Source: a bacterium 336/3 (GTDB lineage: Bacteria; Bacteroidota; Bacteroidia; Cytophagales; Thermonemataceae). From it: a stretch of DNA of 64,000 bases. Positions 18,649 to 26,833 of this stretch are shown in pieces. Location: positions 3,619,521 through 3,683,520 of the forward strand of contig LJIE01000001.1 of NCBI GenBank assembly GCA_001281695.1, read 5' to 3'. How positions within the stretch are numbered: position 1 is the stretch's first letter; each line of letters starts with the position of its first letter. Under the pieces are notes generated by a model. It saw only the letters and a list, made by a program, of their open reading frames with translations, ran no database searches and was not told the origin of the DNA. The position numbers and the translations under genes were made by a program.

Positions 18649-18975
18649 ATGTGGAAAATTGTTGTACATGCCCCTTTTTTGGGAAATATCGCAGGAATTA
18701 CTTTATATCCTTTTATTCTTCTTAAACACAAAGCCTATAAAAAGGATAAATTTTTGATGAACCATGAGGAAATCCATCTTCAACAACAGAAAGAGCTTTT
18801 AGTATTGCCTTTTTATTTGTTATATGTAGGAAATTATTGTTATAATCTCATCAAATATAAAGACCGCCACCAAGCTTATCTCAATATTTGTTTTGAACGA
18901 GAAGCTTACCAAAATGACTATGAGTTAGATTATCTCAAAAAACGCAAGCTTTTTGCATTTTGGAAATATTGGTAA
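18649..18975 (+). CDS. Small membrane protein with HExxH motif
   Basis: A 108-residue protein with a hydrophobic N-terminal stretch (about 8-25) and a second around 50-66. An HExxH zinc-binding motif is clear at His39-Glu40-Glu41-Ile42-His43 (NHEEIHLQQQKELL), with candidate third ligands Glu83 or Glu85 in CFEREAY. The arrangement resembles a minimal gluzincin or M56-like metalloprotease, but the protein is much shorter than known peptidases, so enzymatic activity is only a possibility. It starts six bases after the glycosyltransferase and its end overlaps nothing important; the next start is 13 bases later. Confidence 0.7.
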   Translation: MWKIVVHAPFLGNIAGITLYPFILLKHKAYKKDKFLMNHEEIHLQQQKELLVLPFYLLYVGNYCYNLIKYKDRHQAYLNICFEREAYQNDYELDYLKKRKLFAFWKYW

Positions 18976-18988
18976 AATAAAATATTTT

Positions 18989-19798
18989 ATGGAAAAGTTT
19001 ACTCTTCAAGTATTTTTAACACTTACTGGATTCTCTGCGGCTTCAGGGTTGGTGTACTATAAACAAAATTTGTTTGTGATTGCTGACAATTCTGGTTTTT
19101 TGTATCAATATGAAATGAAAACCAAAAAAATAACGCATCATGCTTTGACTGAAAATCCTCAACATTTTACACCAAAACAAGATAAATTAGATTTTGAAGC
19201 TATTACCAAAAAAGGAAATGAGTTGCATATTTTTGGTTCTGGTTCTAAAAGAAACAGATGTCAAAAATTTGTTTTTGATCTAAATTCTAATGAAACTCAA
19301 AATTTTGACCTCACCACTCTTTATGACAAAATCACCAAAGACACTAAAATTTCAGAAGAAGAGCTTAATATAGAAGGAGCTTTGTATTACAAAAAAAATC
19401 TTTTCCTTTTTCAACGAGGTAATGGCAAAGAAGCCAAAAATGGAATTATAAAAGTTACATCCTCTCAAAAAATCAGTTTTAAGCAGATAGATTTACCCAA
19501 AATAAATAATGTTTCTGCTTCTTTTACTGATGCAATTTTAGTGAAAGATAAGATTTACTTTTTAGCTTCTGCAGAAGATAGCCAGTCCACCTATTTAGAT
19601 GGCAAAGTTTTAGGAAGTATTTTTGGTGTTTTGAATACAGAAACCTTTGAAATAGAGAAAACTATCCAAATAACTACTCACCAAAAATTTGAAGGACTCA
19701 CCTTTTATAAAAAAGAAAAAGATAAAATGCAATTTTTGCTTTGTGAAGATAATGATACAGAACAGTTAGAAACTACTATTTATAAGCTGGAAATTTAG
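18989..19798 (+). CDS. Uncharacterised beta-propeller-like protein (resembles DUF6929)
   Basis: About 269 residues rich in short strands with repeating 'YKQNLFVIADNSGFLYQYE' and 'LYYKKNLFLFQRGN' patterns, as in a beta-propeller or a phytase-like fold. The DFEAITKKGNELHIFGSGSKRNR and NIEGALYYKKNLFLFQRG segments resemble the Bacteroidota family I recall as DUF6929, an assignment that needs a profile search. There is no signal peptide, so it is probably cytoplasmic. An ATG at 18953 is in frame but lies within the end of the previous gene; the ATG at 18989 is chosen. Confidence 0.65.
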   Translation: MEKFTLQVFLTLTGFSAASGLVYYKQNLFVIADNSGFLYQYEMKTKKITHHALTENPQHFTPKQDKLDFEAITKKGNELHIFGSGSKRNRCQKFVFDLNSNETQNFDLTTLYDKITKDTKISEEELNIEGALYYKKNLFLFQRGNGKEAKNGIIKVTSSQKISFKQIDLPKINNVSASFTDAILVKDKIYFLASAEDSQSTYLDGKVLGSIFGVLNTETFEIEKTIQITTHQKFEGLTFYKKEKDKMQFLLCEDNDTEQLETTIYKLEI

Positions 19799-19863
19799 AG
19801 GTTTATAGACTCCATTATTCTATTTGAAAAAAATATGAGCTGAACGATTCAGATTTTAATTAT

Positions 19864-20745
19864 ATGCACCCTGAAACCCTTATAGGAAACATAGGAGAGG
19901 AATACATTCTTGATAGAATGTTCTTTAAATCTATTCAGGATGCTAACACTTTTTTAGAACCTTACAAATGCTCGATTTTAGAGTATTCTAAAAACAATTA
20001 TGATATAGATTGGCACAAACAAGGTGTTTTTTATAAAAGTCATCTTGATATTTTTTATCTGCCAGACCAAACACTCCAACAAATTAATTTTACACAGCAG
20101 AAGTCTTTCTGGTTACTTTTTTATACAAACAAAAAGCATAAAGATGGTTTCTCGAGTCTTAATGCAAGTATTTTGTTATTAGACGTTTCTTTAGAGTTTT
20201 TAGAGGTATTTTTAGATGATTTATGCTTTCTTGCTGATAAGAACTGGCAACCTTTAATTATTTTAGAAAAAAGCTTTTTATATTTTTTCTCGATTGCCAA
20301 TTTTGGTGATACTTACAGCAATGTTGCTTTATCTAGCACTTCCAAAAAAATAGAGTTGTCACCTCTATATGCTCAGGTATATTCCTTAAAAAACGAAAAT
20401 TTTAAGCAAGTAATCAGAGATTGTCAAGATTTTAATCCTCACTTTTTCAAGAATCCTGAAGTAAATGATATTAAGTTTTTTCTACATCATTATACCATTG
20501 CTTGCCACGAAAACAACGACCATGAAGAATTAAAAAAGCTTTATGCTCTTGCTGATGTATGGGATATGGTTGATGACCAAAGTGCTTTTGACTGGTTTTA
20601 TGAGAACCTATCCATGAATTATGCTTTTGAACCTACCAAAAATAATGCTTCTATTTTGGATTATTTTAATGGTAAACCCTTACACACCGTTTATAACTCT
20701 CACACAGAACTCTTAGCTATCCGAAAAAAGAATTTTAAAGGTTAG
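19864..20745 (+). CDS. Hypothetical protein
   Basis: A 293-residue soluble protein I do not recognise. It has no signal peptide or membrane helix. It is rich in Phe, Tyr and Asn, with a predicted alpha/beta N-terminal half and a helical C-terminal half (for example the FLHHYTIACHENNDHEELKKLYALADVWDM region). It begins 65 bases after the preceding gene and ends in a convergent region with the small exported protein on the other strand. Codon use looks like its neighbours, so it is probably a real gene of narrow distribution. Confidence 0.6.
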   Translation: MHPETLIGNIGEEYILDRMFFKSIQDANTFLEPYKCSILEYSKNNYDIDWHKQGVFYKSHLDIFYLPDQTLQQINFTQQKSFWLLFYTNKKHKDGFSSLNASILLLDVSLEFLEVFLDDLCFLADKNWQPLIILEKSFLYFFSIANFGDTYSNVALSSTSKKIELSPLYAQVYSLKNENFKQVIRDCQDFNPHFFKNPEVNDIKFFLHHYTIACHENNDHEELKKLYALADVWDMVDDQSAFDWFYENLSMNYAFEPTKNNASILDYFNGKPLHTVYNSHTELLAIRKKNFKG

Positions 20746-20788
20746 GTTAAATATCTAAACCATATAATAAGACATTATCTTGTTTGAA

Positions 20789-21283
20789 TTATGGAGTAAT
20801 AGTAATCTTTATATCTTTAGTATCATAATCTATATGCAGATATAACCTAAATACTTCTAAATACTCTTTTGGTTTCCCATCCTTATCAATATAAGGTGTA
20901 AGAGTAAAAGGTGCTAGACTTTGGATATAACTTTTCACTAATCCAATAATCTTTTCATTATTTTCTTTTTGTTCATTCATTTTATCACTTGAAATAACCA
21001 TTCGTCTTATACTACCATCTTTATTAATTAACATGATAAAACTGTAATAAAAGCTTGTTGGTTTATTCAAATCGATATTATTTTCTTTAAAAATTCTCTT
21101 TACATCTTCTACAATTTTTTCATTGGGAACACTAATAAGTTTTTCAAGAGCAATATCAGTAGTACCTATTGAGGGTATATGTATTATACATTTACAATCA
21201 TCTGATTGGGCTTTCAAATGAGTATAATTCATCATAAATAATGTTATCCTCAAAATAGAATAGATTTTTGTGCTATAATTCAT
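20789..21283 (-). CDS. Small exported protein with TonB-C-like domain
   Basis: A 164-residue protein. Residues 8-25 look like a signal peptide ending near KAQ. The later part reads as a strand-helix-strand module: FIMLINKDGSIRRMVISS, a helix with GLVKSYIQSLAPFTLTP, and a final strand pair (YLEVFRLYLHID). This has the pattern of the TonB C-terminal/energy-transducer-like domain found in many Bacteroidota secreted proteins, although the similarity is weak. The CDCKCIIHIP-type cysteines after the signal peptide are notable. It lies 17 bases after the DUF2891 gene and may end that operon. Confidence 0.55.
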   Translation of the reverse strand: MNYSTKIYSILRITLFMMNYTHLKAQSDDCKCIIHIPSIGTTDIALEKLISVPNEKIVEDVKRIFKENNIDLNKPTSFYYSFIMLINKDGSIRRMVISSDKMNEQKENNEKIIGLVKSYIQSLAPFTLTPYIDKDGKPKEYLEVFRLYLHIDYDTKDIKITITP

Positions 21284-21300
21284 AATACATCTTTTATATA

Positions 21301-22356
21301 CTACTTCTTAAACATAAAAGCTCTCAGGGCAAAAGATGCAAGCCAATGTTCTCCTTCATAATTACCATCTGTAATGGCTGATAATGAGAATTTCAAGTGT
21401 ATGTCAGCTATTTTTTTCAAATGAGCAAGCTCTTTATAATTGGTAGCCAACTCATAAAAATTCCAAGCTCTGCTAAAATTCAATCCATCCAGATGTACCA
21501 AATGCCCATCTTGTCTATCAGAAACTTTGGCAACTTCCCAAGCAAAATCTTTCTTAAATAAATTAGGTGCAAACTTTTTCGCCCAAGGTAAAAACTGTTC
21601 TTTAGGTAATACCCTGCTCATCAAAGCCAATTCCTCCAAGCAAGGCGAAAGAAAATCTGTACCACTTGGTTCCCAAGTAAAAGGGCAATTTTGGTCTTGC
21701 AAAAACATTCGTTGAGCTTCTTTTTTGAGTAATTCTTGAAACTTTGTATTTTTAGAACTGACTGCATAATCCCATGCCAAATTCATCCCAAACGCTGTAT
21801 TGGTATGTGTACCCACACGAATCGGGTACAATAGTTTTGGTAAAAACTCATGATAACGAGCTACCAACAAATCTGTAAGAGGCTGTAAATTTTTAGCCAA
21901 ATTTTTCACAGAAGCATCTGGATGGCTATCAAGTTCTTGTTGCAATTGTAAAAGCCAAGCCCAACCATAAAGTCTCTCAAAAGACCATTCATGTTTTTTA
22001 TTAAAATATTCAATTTCCTTTGCTATATTTTGCGAACTCATGTTGGCTACGAGTTTTTCTATAATTTGCTGTTTGTTAGCAATATCAGGAAATCTTTTCA
22101 ACAGATACACCAACGACCAATGTCCATGTACAGAAGAATGCCAGTCAAAACAGCCATAAAAAGCTGGATGCAATTCTTTTGGGCTTTTGAGTTCTGTACC
22201 ATCTTGTAAAAGCTGATTTAATTTATTAGGGTATTCTTGCTGGAGACATTTGAGAGGTAATCCAGCTAGTTTTTCAGCTTGATTTTTCGTTAAATCTTGG
22301 GCTTGTGTGGTAAATGCCATACCCATTAAAATGATTGATATATATTTAATATGCAT
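21301..22356 (-). CDS. DUF2891 family exported protein
   Basis: A 351-residue protein with a short signal peptide (about 1-19, ending TQAQ). The segment HPAFYGCFDWHSSVHGHWSL is the defining motif of DUF2891, and the later LPLLSPCLEELALMSRV-type and DGHLVHLDGLNFSRAW blocks also fit. The fold is an alpha/alpha toroid like those of glycoside hydrolases or lyases, and the many His, Asp and Glu residues suggest an enzyme, but no activity is established. It follows the dipeptide epimerase after 32 bases on the same strand. Its link with a peptidoglycan-fragment epimerase hints at an envelope-derived substrate (inference). Confidence 0.88.
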   Translation of the reverse strand: MHIKYISIILMGMAFTTQAQDLTKNQAEKLAGLPLKCLQQEYPNKLNQLLQDGTELKSPKELHPAFYGCFDWHSSVHGHWSLVYLLKRFPDIANKQQIIEKLVANMSSQNIAKEIEYFNKKHEWSFERLYGWAWLLQLQQELDSHPDASVKNLAKNLQPLTDLLVARYHEFLPKLLYPIRVGTHTNTAFGMNLAWDYAVSSKNTKFQELLKKEAQRMFLQDQNCPFTWEPSGTDFLSPCLEELALMSRVLPKEQFLPWAKKFAPNLFKKDFAWEVAKVSDRQDGHLVHLDGLNFSRAWNFYELATNYKELAHLKKIADIHLKFSLSAITDGNYEGEHWLASFALRAFMFKK

Positions 22357-22388
22357 ACTTTTATTTTTTCTACCAAAAATAATATTTT

Positions 22389-23417
22389 TTAATCAAATTG
22401 ATGAATGAGTTGGACTCCTAATCCCCACTTATCAGAAAAAATAGCTTCTCCATACTCTAAATACACTCCTTTGGCAGGATCATTAGCAATCAGCAACGCT
22501 CCATCCATATCTACATAATCTAAAAGTGGCAATAAGTGAGCCATTGCTGAGATTCCAATACTACTTTCAGTCATACATCCCATCATTACTTTTAAGTTCA
22601 ACTCTTTTGCTTTTTTTATCATTCTGAGAGCTGGTGTAATGCCTCCACACTTTGCCAATTTGATATTGACTCCATCAAAGTAATTTGCACACTTTTCTAT
22701 ATCTGTTTCCATAATACAATTTTCATCTGCAATGATGGGAATTTTTGTGTGTTTTCTCACTTCTGTCATGTTTTCAATATCTTGAGCTTTTAAGGGTTGT
22801 TCTATAAATTCTACCCCAAATTTCTTAAATGAAGAAGCATATCTGATAGTTTGCTGGGCACTCCAAGCACAATTGGCATCTATTCTAAAAATAGCATCTG
22901 TATATTTTCTCAGTTCTTTTACAATCTCAACATCCTGATTCGTTCCAAGTTTTATTTTATAGATAGGATAATCAATAGCCTTCATTTTAGCTACCATATT
23001 TTCTATGGAGTCAAGACCTATGGTATAATTCGATATTGGTATTTTATCATGCAATTCTAAACCCAAATATCTGTATAAAGACTTTTGAGCTTTTTGAGCC
23101 AAGTAATCATAAACAGCAATATCTAAGGCACATTGAGCAGAAGGAATATGTTTTAAATAAGGATTTAGATATTCCCAAAAAATTTCTGGTGTTGTTATTT
23201 CATAATTTTCTATAATATTTCGATGGCGTTCCAATTCATCTTTTACTTGAATAGCACTGTAACCATAATAAGGGACAGGGACAGCCTCTCCTATGCCTTT
23301 TATGCCTTCTGAATCTGTAAGTTCGACGATTATCGTTTCAATACTATTACGACTACCATGAGCCGTTTTAAACGTTTCTTTTGTCTGGAGAGTATATATA
23401 AAGCAACGAAACTGCAT
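22389..23417 (-). CDS. Dipeptide epimerase (enolase superfamily, L-Ala-D/L-Glu epimerase type)
   Basis: A 342-residue enolase-superfamily enzyme of the muconate-lactonizing subgroup. The KxK motif (Lys154-Ile-Lys156) carries one catalytic lysine. The metal ligands are Asp180 (RIDANCAW), Glu206 (EFIEQPL) and Asp231 (IIADENC), and the second catalytic lysine is Lys253 in NIKLAKCGG. The C-terminal MDGALLI segment matches the DxD specificity motif of dipeptide epimerases. It likely interconverts L-Ala-D-Glu and L-Ala-L-Glu during reuse of murein peptides; other dipeptide substrates occur in the family. The start codon is one base after the stop of the upstream TPR gene, so they are surely co-transcribed. 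Confidence 0.9.
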   Translation of the reverse strand: MQFRCFIYTLQTKETFKTAHGSRNSIETIIVELTDSEGIKGIGEAVPVPYYGYSAIQVKDELERHRNIIENYEITTPEIFWEYLNPYLKHIPSAQCALDIAVYDYLAQKAQKSLYRYLGLELHDKIPISNYTIGLDSIENMVAKMKAIDYPIYKIKLGTNQDVEIVKELRKYTDAIFRIDANCAWSAQQTIRYASSFKKFGVEFIEQPLKAQDIENMTEVRKHTKIPIIADENCIMETDIEKCANYFDGVNIKLAKCGGITPALRMIKKAKELNLKVMMGCMTESSIGISAMAHLLPLLDYVDMDGALLIANDPAKGVYLEYGEAIFSDKWGLGVQLIHQFD

Positions 23418-23418
23418 A

Positions 23419-25110
23419 TTAGTAAGTTTCTATAAAGCTTTTCAAAGCCAGCTTTTCTGTATCTGACAACCCTTTTCTCAATCTATAACGACTTTTCTTC
23501 ACAGATTCAGGATTTACCCCCAATATATCACCAGCTTCAGAGTCTTTGATTCCGAGTTTTTCAATAGCACAAATTTTCACCTCCACAGGAGATAGCAAAG
23601 GAAACTGCTTTTGTAAATTCATAAAAAAATCAGGATATAACACCTCAAAACGCTGTTTGAAACGCACCCAATCATTTTCTGTTGAGAGTTTTGCATTTAA
23701 TAGTTGCTCTACATTTTCTATTTTACTTTTATCTATTTCGTGTTGTATTTGGCTTAACTCTTGCTGAATTTCATCAATAAAATTATCTTTTTCTATTAGG
23801 TTTTGTGTAAAAGAGATTAGTTCTTTTGCCTGCAAATCCAGTTTCATTTGTTTACCTTTAATTTGATTGTGTTTGAGCTTGACTATAAAAATGCTGATAA
23901 TCAGCAACAACAAAAATGCTGTAATAAGAAGGTATAGCCACAATCTTTTTTGTTTATTTTCAGATTGTAAGAGTTTGTTTTCTTGCTCTTTTTTTTCAGT
24001 CTCATATTTAGTTCTAAGCTCTGCAATTTGTTTGGTTTTTTGTTCTGAGAAAACAGAATCTTTTACGTTTACAAATCTCTGATGTGTAGCAAAGGCTTTA
24101 TCATATTGATTCATAGCTGCATATAATTCTGCCAAATCTTTCAATACTTTCTGAGTATCATTTTTTACGCTTAGTTTTTCTGTAATTCTTAGAGCTTCTA
24201 ACAGATTTTTAAGAGCCTCATCATATTTTTTCATTTCTTTTTCTATGGAAGCTACATTCATCAAACTCAAAGCTATTCCATGTTCGTTATTCATTTCTCT
24301 ATCAAAACTCAAAGCTAATTTATAATTCTCTAAAGATTTATCAAAAAAACCTTGCTCCCAATGCATATAACCAATATTGGTATAATTATTTGCCAAAAGT
24401 TTCAGATTCTTTCCAGCATTACCAATTTTGGTTGCTTCATCATAATATTCCCAAGCCTTTTTATAATCTTGTTTAATGGCATACAAATTCCCTAAATTAG
24501 AATAAGATACTCCCATTGCTTGTACATCTTTAAGTTCTTTTTTGAGCTCTAAAGCTTTTCTTGTATATTCTATTGCTTTATCATAGTCCTGACTTTGTTC
24601 ATAAATAGCTCCTATATTATTGTAGGCTTTAGCTATTGATTTCTTATCATCTATACTCTCATAAATCCGAAGAGCTTCTATATTTTTTTCTAAACCTTTT
24701 GCAAAATTCCCTTGCTGAATATCTATAGAACCAATATTGGTAAGGATAGTAGCTTCTAGCTTTTTATTTTTACTTTTTTTAGCAATTTCTAATCCTTTCT
24801 CATAACTCTCTAAGGATTTTCCATAATTGCCTATGATAGATAAAGAAATGCCTAAACTATTATAAGCTTCTAATTGTAAGTGTAATAAATCTAAATCTTT
24901 ACTTAAATCAAGAGCTTTTTGGTCATATTCTATTGCTTTTTGTGGGTTACTATTTTTCAATGATCCACTCAGTTTTAAATAATTTTTGATACAGTTAGAA
25001 TCTTGTTTACAATTATTCAGCTCCTGTCGTAAACTATCCACAATTTGAGCCTGACACGCCAAAAATGGAAGTATTGAGATGAGTAAAATAAGTTTATGGT
25101 GTAATTTCAT
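23419..25110 (-). CDS. TPR membrane protein with C-terminal LuxR-like HTH
   Basis: A 563-residue protein with a signal peptide ending near ACQAQ, about seven or eight tetratricopeptide repeats (roughly 40-370, with repeated NNIGAIYEQSQDYDKAIEY and similar units), one membrane helix (about 390-412) and a coiled coil. A C-terminal helix-turn-helix follows (LSPVEVKICAIEKLGIKDSEAGDILGVNPESVKKSR). This one-component layout, a periplasmic TPR array joined through the membrane to a LuxR-type DNA-binding end, is common in Bacteroidota. It should sense a periplasmic or protein signal and control transcription. It heads the operon with the dipeptide epimerase, DUF2891 and a small exported protein. Confidence 0.88.
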   Translation of the reverse strand: MKLHHKLILLISILPFLACQAQIVDSLRQELNNCKQDSNCIKNYLKLSGSLKNSNPQKAIEYDQKALDLSKDLDLLHLQLEAYNSLGISLSIIGNYGKSLESYEKGLEIAKKSKNKKLEATILTNIGSIDIQQGNFAKGLEKNIEALRIYESIDDKKSIAKAYNNIGAIYEQSQDYDKAIEYTRKALELKKELKDVQAMGVSYSNLGNLYAIKQDYKKAWEYYDEATKIGNAGKNLKLLANNYTNIGYMHWEQGFFDKSLENYKLALSFDREMNNEHGIALSLMNVASIEKEMKKYDEALKNLLEALRITEKLSVKNDTQKVLKDLAELYAAMNQYDKAFATHQRFVNVKDSVFSEQKTKQIAELRTKYETEKKEQENKLLQSENKQKRLWLYLLITAFLLLLIISIFIVKLKHNQIKGKQMKLDLQAKELISFTQNLIEKDNFIDEIQQELSQIQHEIDKSKIENVEQLLNAKLSTENDWVRFKQRFEVLYPDFFMNLQKQFPLLSPVEVKICAIEKLGIKDSEAGDILGVNPESVKKSRYRLRKGLSDTEKLALKSFIETY

Positions 25111-25174
25111 TGAAATAAGCTTTTCAACAAAAATACAAAATCAGAGAGAGGGAAAAAGTGATAAGAAGTTTTTT

Positions 25175-25387
25175 TTAGAAAATAATATCTAATTGTTGTG
25201 TTTCAGGCTTTACAGCCCCTAAATACTGAATATTTTGTTGGCTACTAACCACATATATATTTTCGCCTTCTGTTACTTTAATTTTAAGTTGATATTTTGC
25301 CAAAAGATAATACACGTCGATAGCTCCAACATACACCCAACAATCCATTAAGCTCTTATTTTTAAGCATTACAGAAATATATTGCAT
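25175..25387 (-). CDS. Small hypothetical protein
   Basis: A 70-residue open frame between the TPR gene and a lipoprotein gene, on the same strand. The product shows a plausible compact alternation of strands (LKIKVTEGENIYVVSS) rather than low-complexity sequence. No known family or motif is seen, and there is no signal peptide. The start could be the ATG at 25387 or 25369. A strong hairpin separates it from the upstream lipoprotein. It may be real, but short length makes this uncertain. Confidence 0.4.
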   Translation of the reverse strand: MQYISVMLKNKSLMDCWVYVGAIDVYYLLAKYQLKIKVTEGENIYVVSSQQNIQYLGAVKPETQQLDIIF

Positions 25388-25400
25388 CGTTTTATTTTTA

Positions 25401-25432
25401 TATCAAGAGGATGTTAAAGCATCCTCTTGATA
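25401..25432. terminator. Hairpin downstream of lipoprotein gene
   Basis: A 13 bp perfect stem with core CAAGAGGATG / CATCCTCTTG and a six-base loop lies 6 bases past the lipoprotein stop (read on the minus strand). T-richness is stronger on the plus side (TAATTTTTTT) than on the minus side, so as a minus-strand terminator it relies mainly on the stem. Confidence 0.6.
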
Positions 25433-25438
25433 ATTTTT

Positions 25439-26098
25439 TTATTGTTTTACAGTATTTGCTGTTACAAATTCTCCTACTATTTGGTATTTACCATCTTCTG
25501 TTTTATACTCAAAAGTTCCACAGATTTTGGTAGTACTAATTGCTTTCAAAAATGCTTTTCCATTCAACAGGACTGCTTTTTGAGAGAGATACAAAGTAGT
25601 GTTTGTACTAAAACCTTCATTAGCATCTTTACCATACTGCCCTAATTCAGCAGCAACGATTTTATTATTACCTTTCTCGTCCTTTTTGAAGCGATTAAAG
25701 CTAAAATCAAAGCGTATTTGATCAGTTGGCATTTTTTTTACATCACAATTAAAGGCAAAATATTTGGCTTTATCCAATTCAAAATTAGTAATAGTTACAT
25801 ATTGTACAGCCCCCCAATTCTGAGCAAAAATTTGATTCATTTTATCTAATTTTGCATCTTTACCATCTATTACAAGTTTTGTAATTTTTGTTTCTGTAGC
25901 TTCACATTTCAGTTCAGCATCAGGAATAGCCAAAAGTTCCATTCGGTCTGGAGTTGGTTCATTTTTCTTTTCCTCTGTTTTTGCTTCTATTTTTGTAGTG
26001 TCTGTTTTGCCTTCAGCTTGTTTTTTATCCTCTTTTTTTCCACAAGCGAATGCTCCTATAAGTAATGCCAAAACAATAGATATTTGAGTTATTTTCAT
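25439..26098 (-). CDS. Putative lipoprotein, paralogue of next gene
   Basis: A 219-residue exported protein with a lipoprotein signal: the hydrophobic N-terminus ends in IGAFAC with Cys19 as the lipidation site. A Lys/Glu/Thr-rich linker (about 20-52) follows, then a globular domain rich in strands. It ends in a CGTFEYKTEDGKYQIVGEF motif that matches CGTIDVISKDGKTTVKGSF in the neighbouring lipoprotein, so the two are diverged copies of one ancestor. The family is not recognised. It is likely anchored in the inner or outer membrane and facing the periplasm or surface. Confidence 0.75.
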   Translation of the reverse strand: MKITQISIVLALLIGAFACGKKEDKKQAEGKTDTTKIEAKTEEKKNEPTPDRMELLAIPDAELKCEATETKITKLVIDGKDAKLDKMNQIFAQNWGAVQYVTITNFELDKAKYFAFNCDVKKMPTDQIRFDFSFNRFKKDEKGNNKIVAAELGQYGKDANEGFSTNTTLYLSQKAVLLNGKAFLKAISTTKICGTFEYKTEDGKYQIVGEFVTANTVKQ

Positions 26099-26168
26099 TT
26101 TAGTAATATTTAGATTTAATAAATTGTTAGAAACTTTATATATTTTAGTACAAAAACAGTTTTTGTTA

Positions 26169-26783
26169 TTATTTCAAAGCTACAGAAAAAGAGCCTTTTA
26201 CAGTTGTTTTACCATCTTTGCTTATTACATCTATCGTCCCACAAACTTTTTCTTCACTTAAATAAGTGATTTCAGCTTTGCCAGTAGGTAAATTGAGAGC
26301 ATACCTTTTGTCTTTGGTACTGTAACTAGCTATCAAAGCATCTGATTTCCCGAAACCTTCCGATGAAATATCATAGCTTTGAGCTGCAATCGTAGAACCA
26401 CCTTTTCCACTAAAATTGATAATCAAACTCACTTCACCTTCTTTTTTGGGTTCACCAACATAGCTTCCTTCTTTGGGATAATTGGATAAAGTGAGTATCA
26501 AAGCTGGATATTTTACTTTATCAGACTCCATCATGTTTTTATAGATTTGGATACCTTTTACTTCAAAATTATCCATTTTGAAATCACCTTCGCCTGTAAG
26601 AGTAATTTTGGTTTCGGCACAAGATTCGGCTTTGCCAGATTCATTGTTTTTTGAAGCCTCTTCTTTTGTTGTAGTGTTGTTATCTAATCTATTTTCGGTA
26701 TTTTCTTTTTTTTCACCACCTCCACAAGCAGAGAAACCCAAAAGCACACTAAACATCAAAACATTTAAAATATTTTTTTTCAT
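26169..26783 (-). CDS. Putative lipoprotein, paralogue of previous gene
   Basis: A 204-residue protein with lipoprotein signal peptide (LLGFSAC, Cys20) and a charged Asn/Thr/Glu-rich linker (about 21-55). The remaining domain of around 150 residues has alternating strands and the shared cysteine-centred ending seen in the neighbouring lipoprotein. A conserved cysteine also follows the linker (SCAETKITLTG), in a place similar to KCEATETKITKL in the paralogue, so the pair Cys-Cys may form a disulfide in both (inference). The function is unknown. Confidence 0.75.
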   Translation of the reverse strand: MKKNILNVLMFSVLLGFSACGGGEKKENTENRLDNNTTTKEEASKNNESGKAESCAETKITLTGEGDFKMDNFEVKGIQIYKNMMESDKVKYPALILTLSNYPKEGSYVGEPKKEGEVSLIINFSGKGGSTIAAQSYDISSEGFGKSDALIASYSTKDKRYALNLPTGKAEITYLSEEKVCGTIDVISKDGKTTVKGSFSVALK

Positions 26784-26833
26784 TGTTTTAAAATTTTAAG
26801 ATTAAAAATTATAGAAGTTGATAATGAATAATT

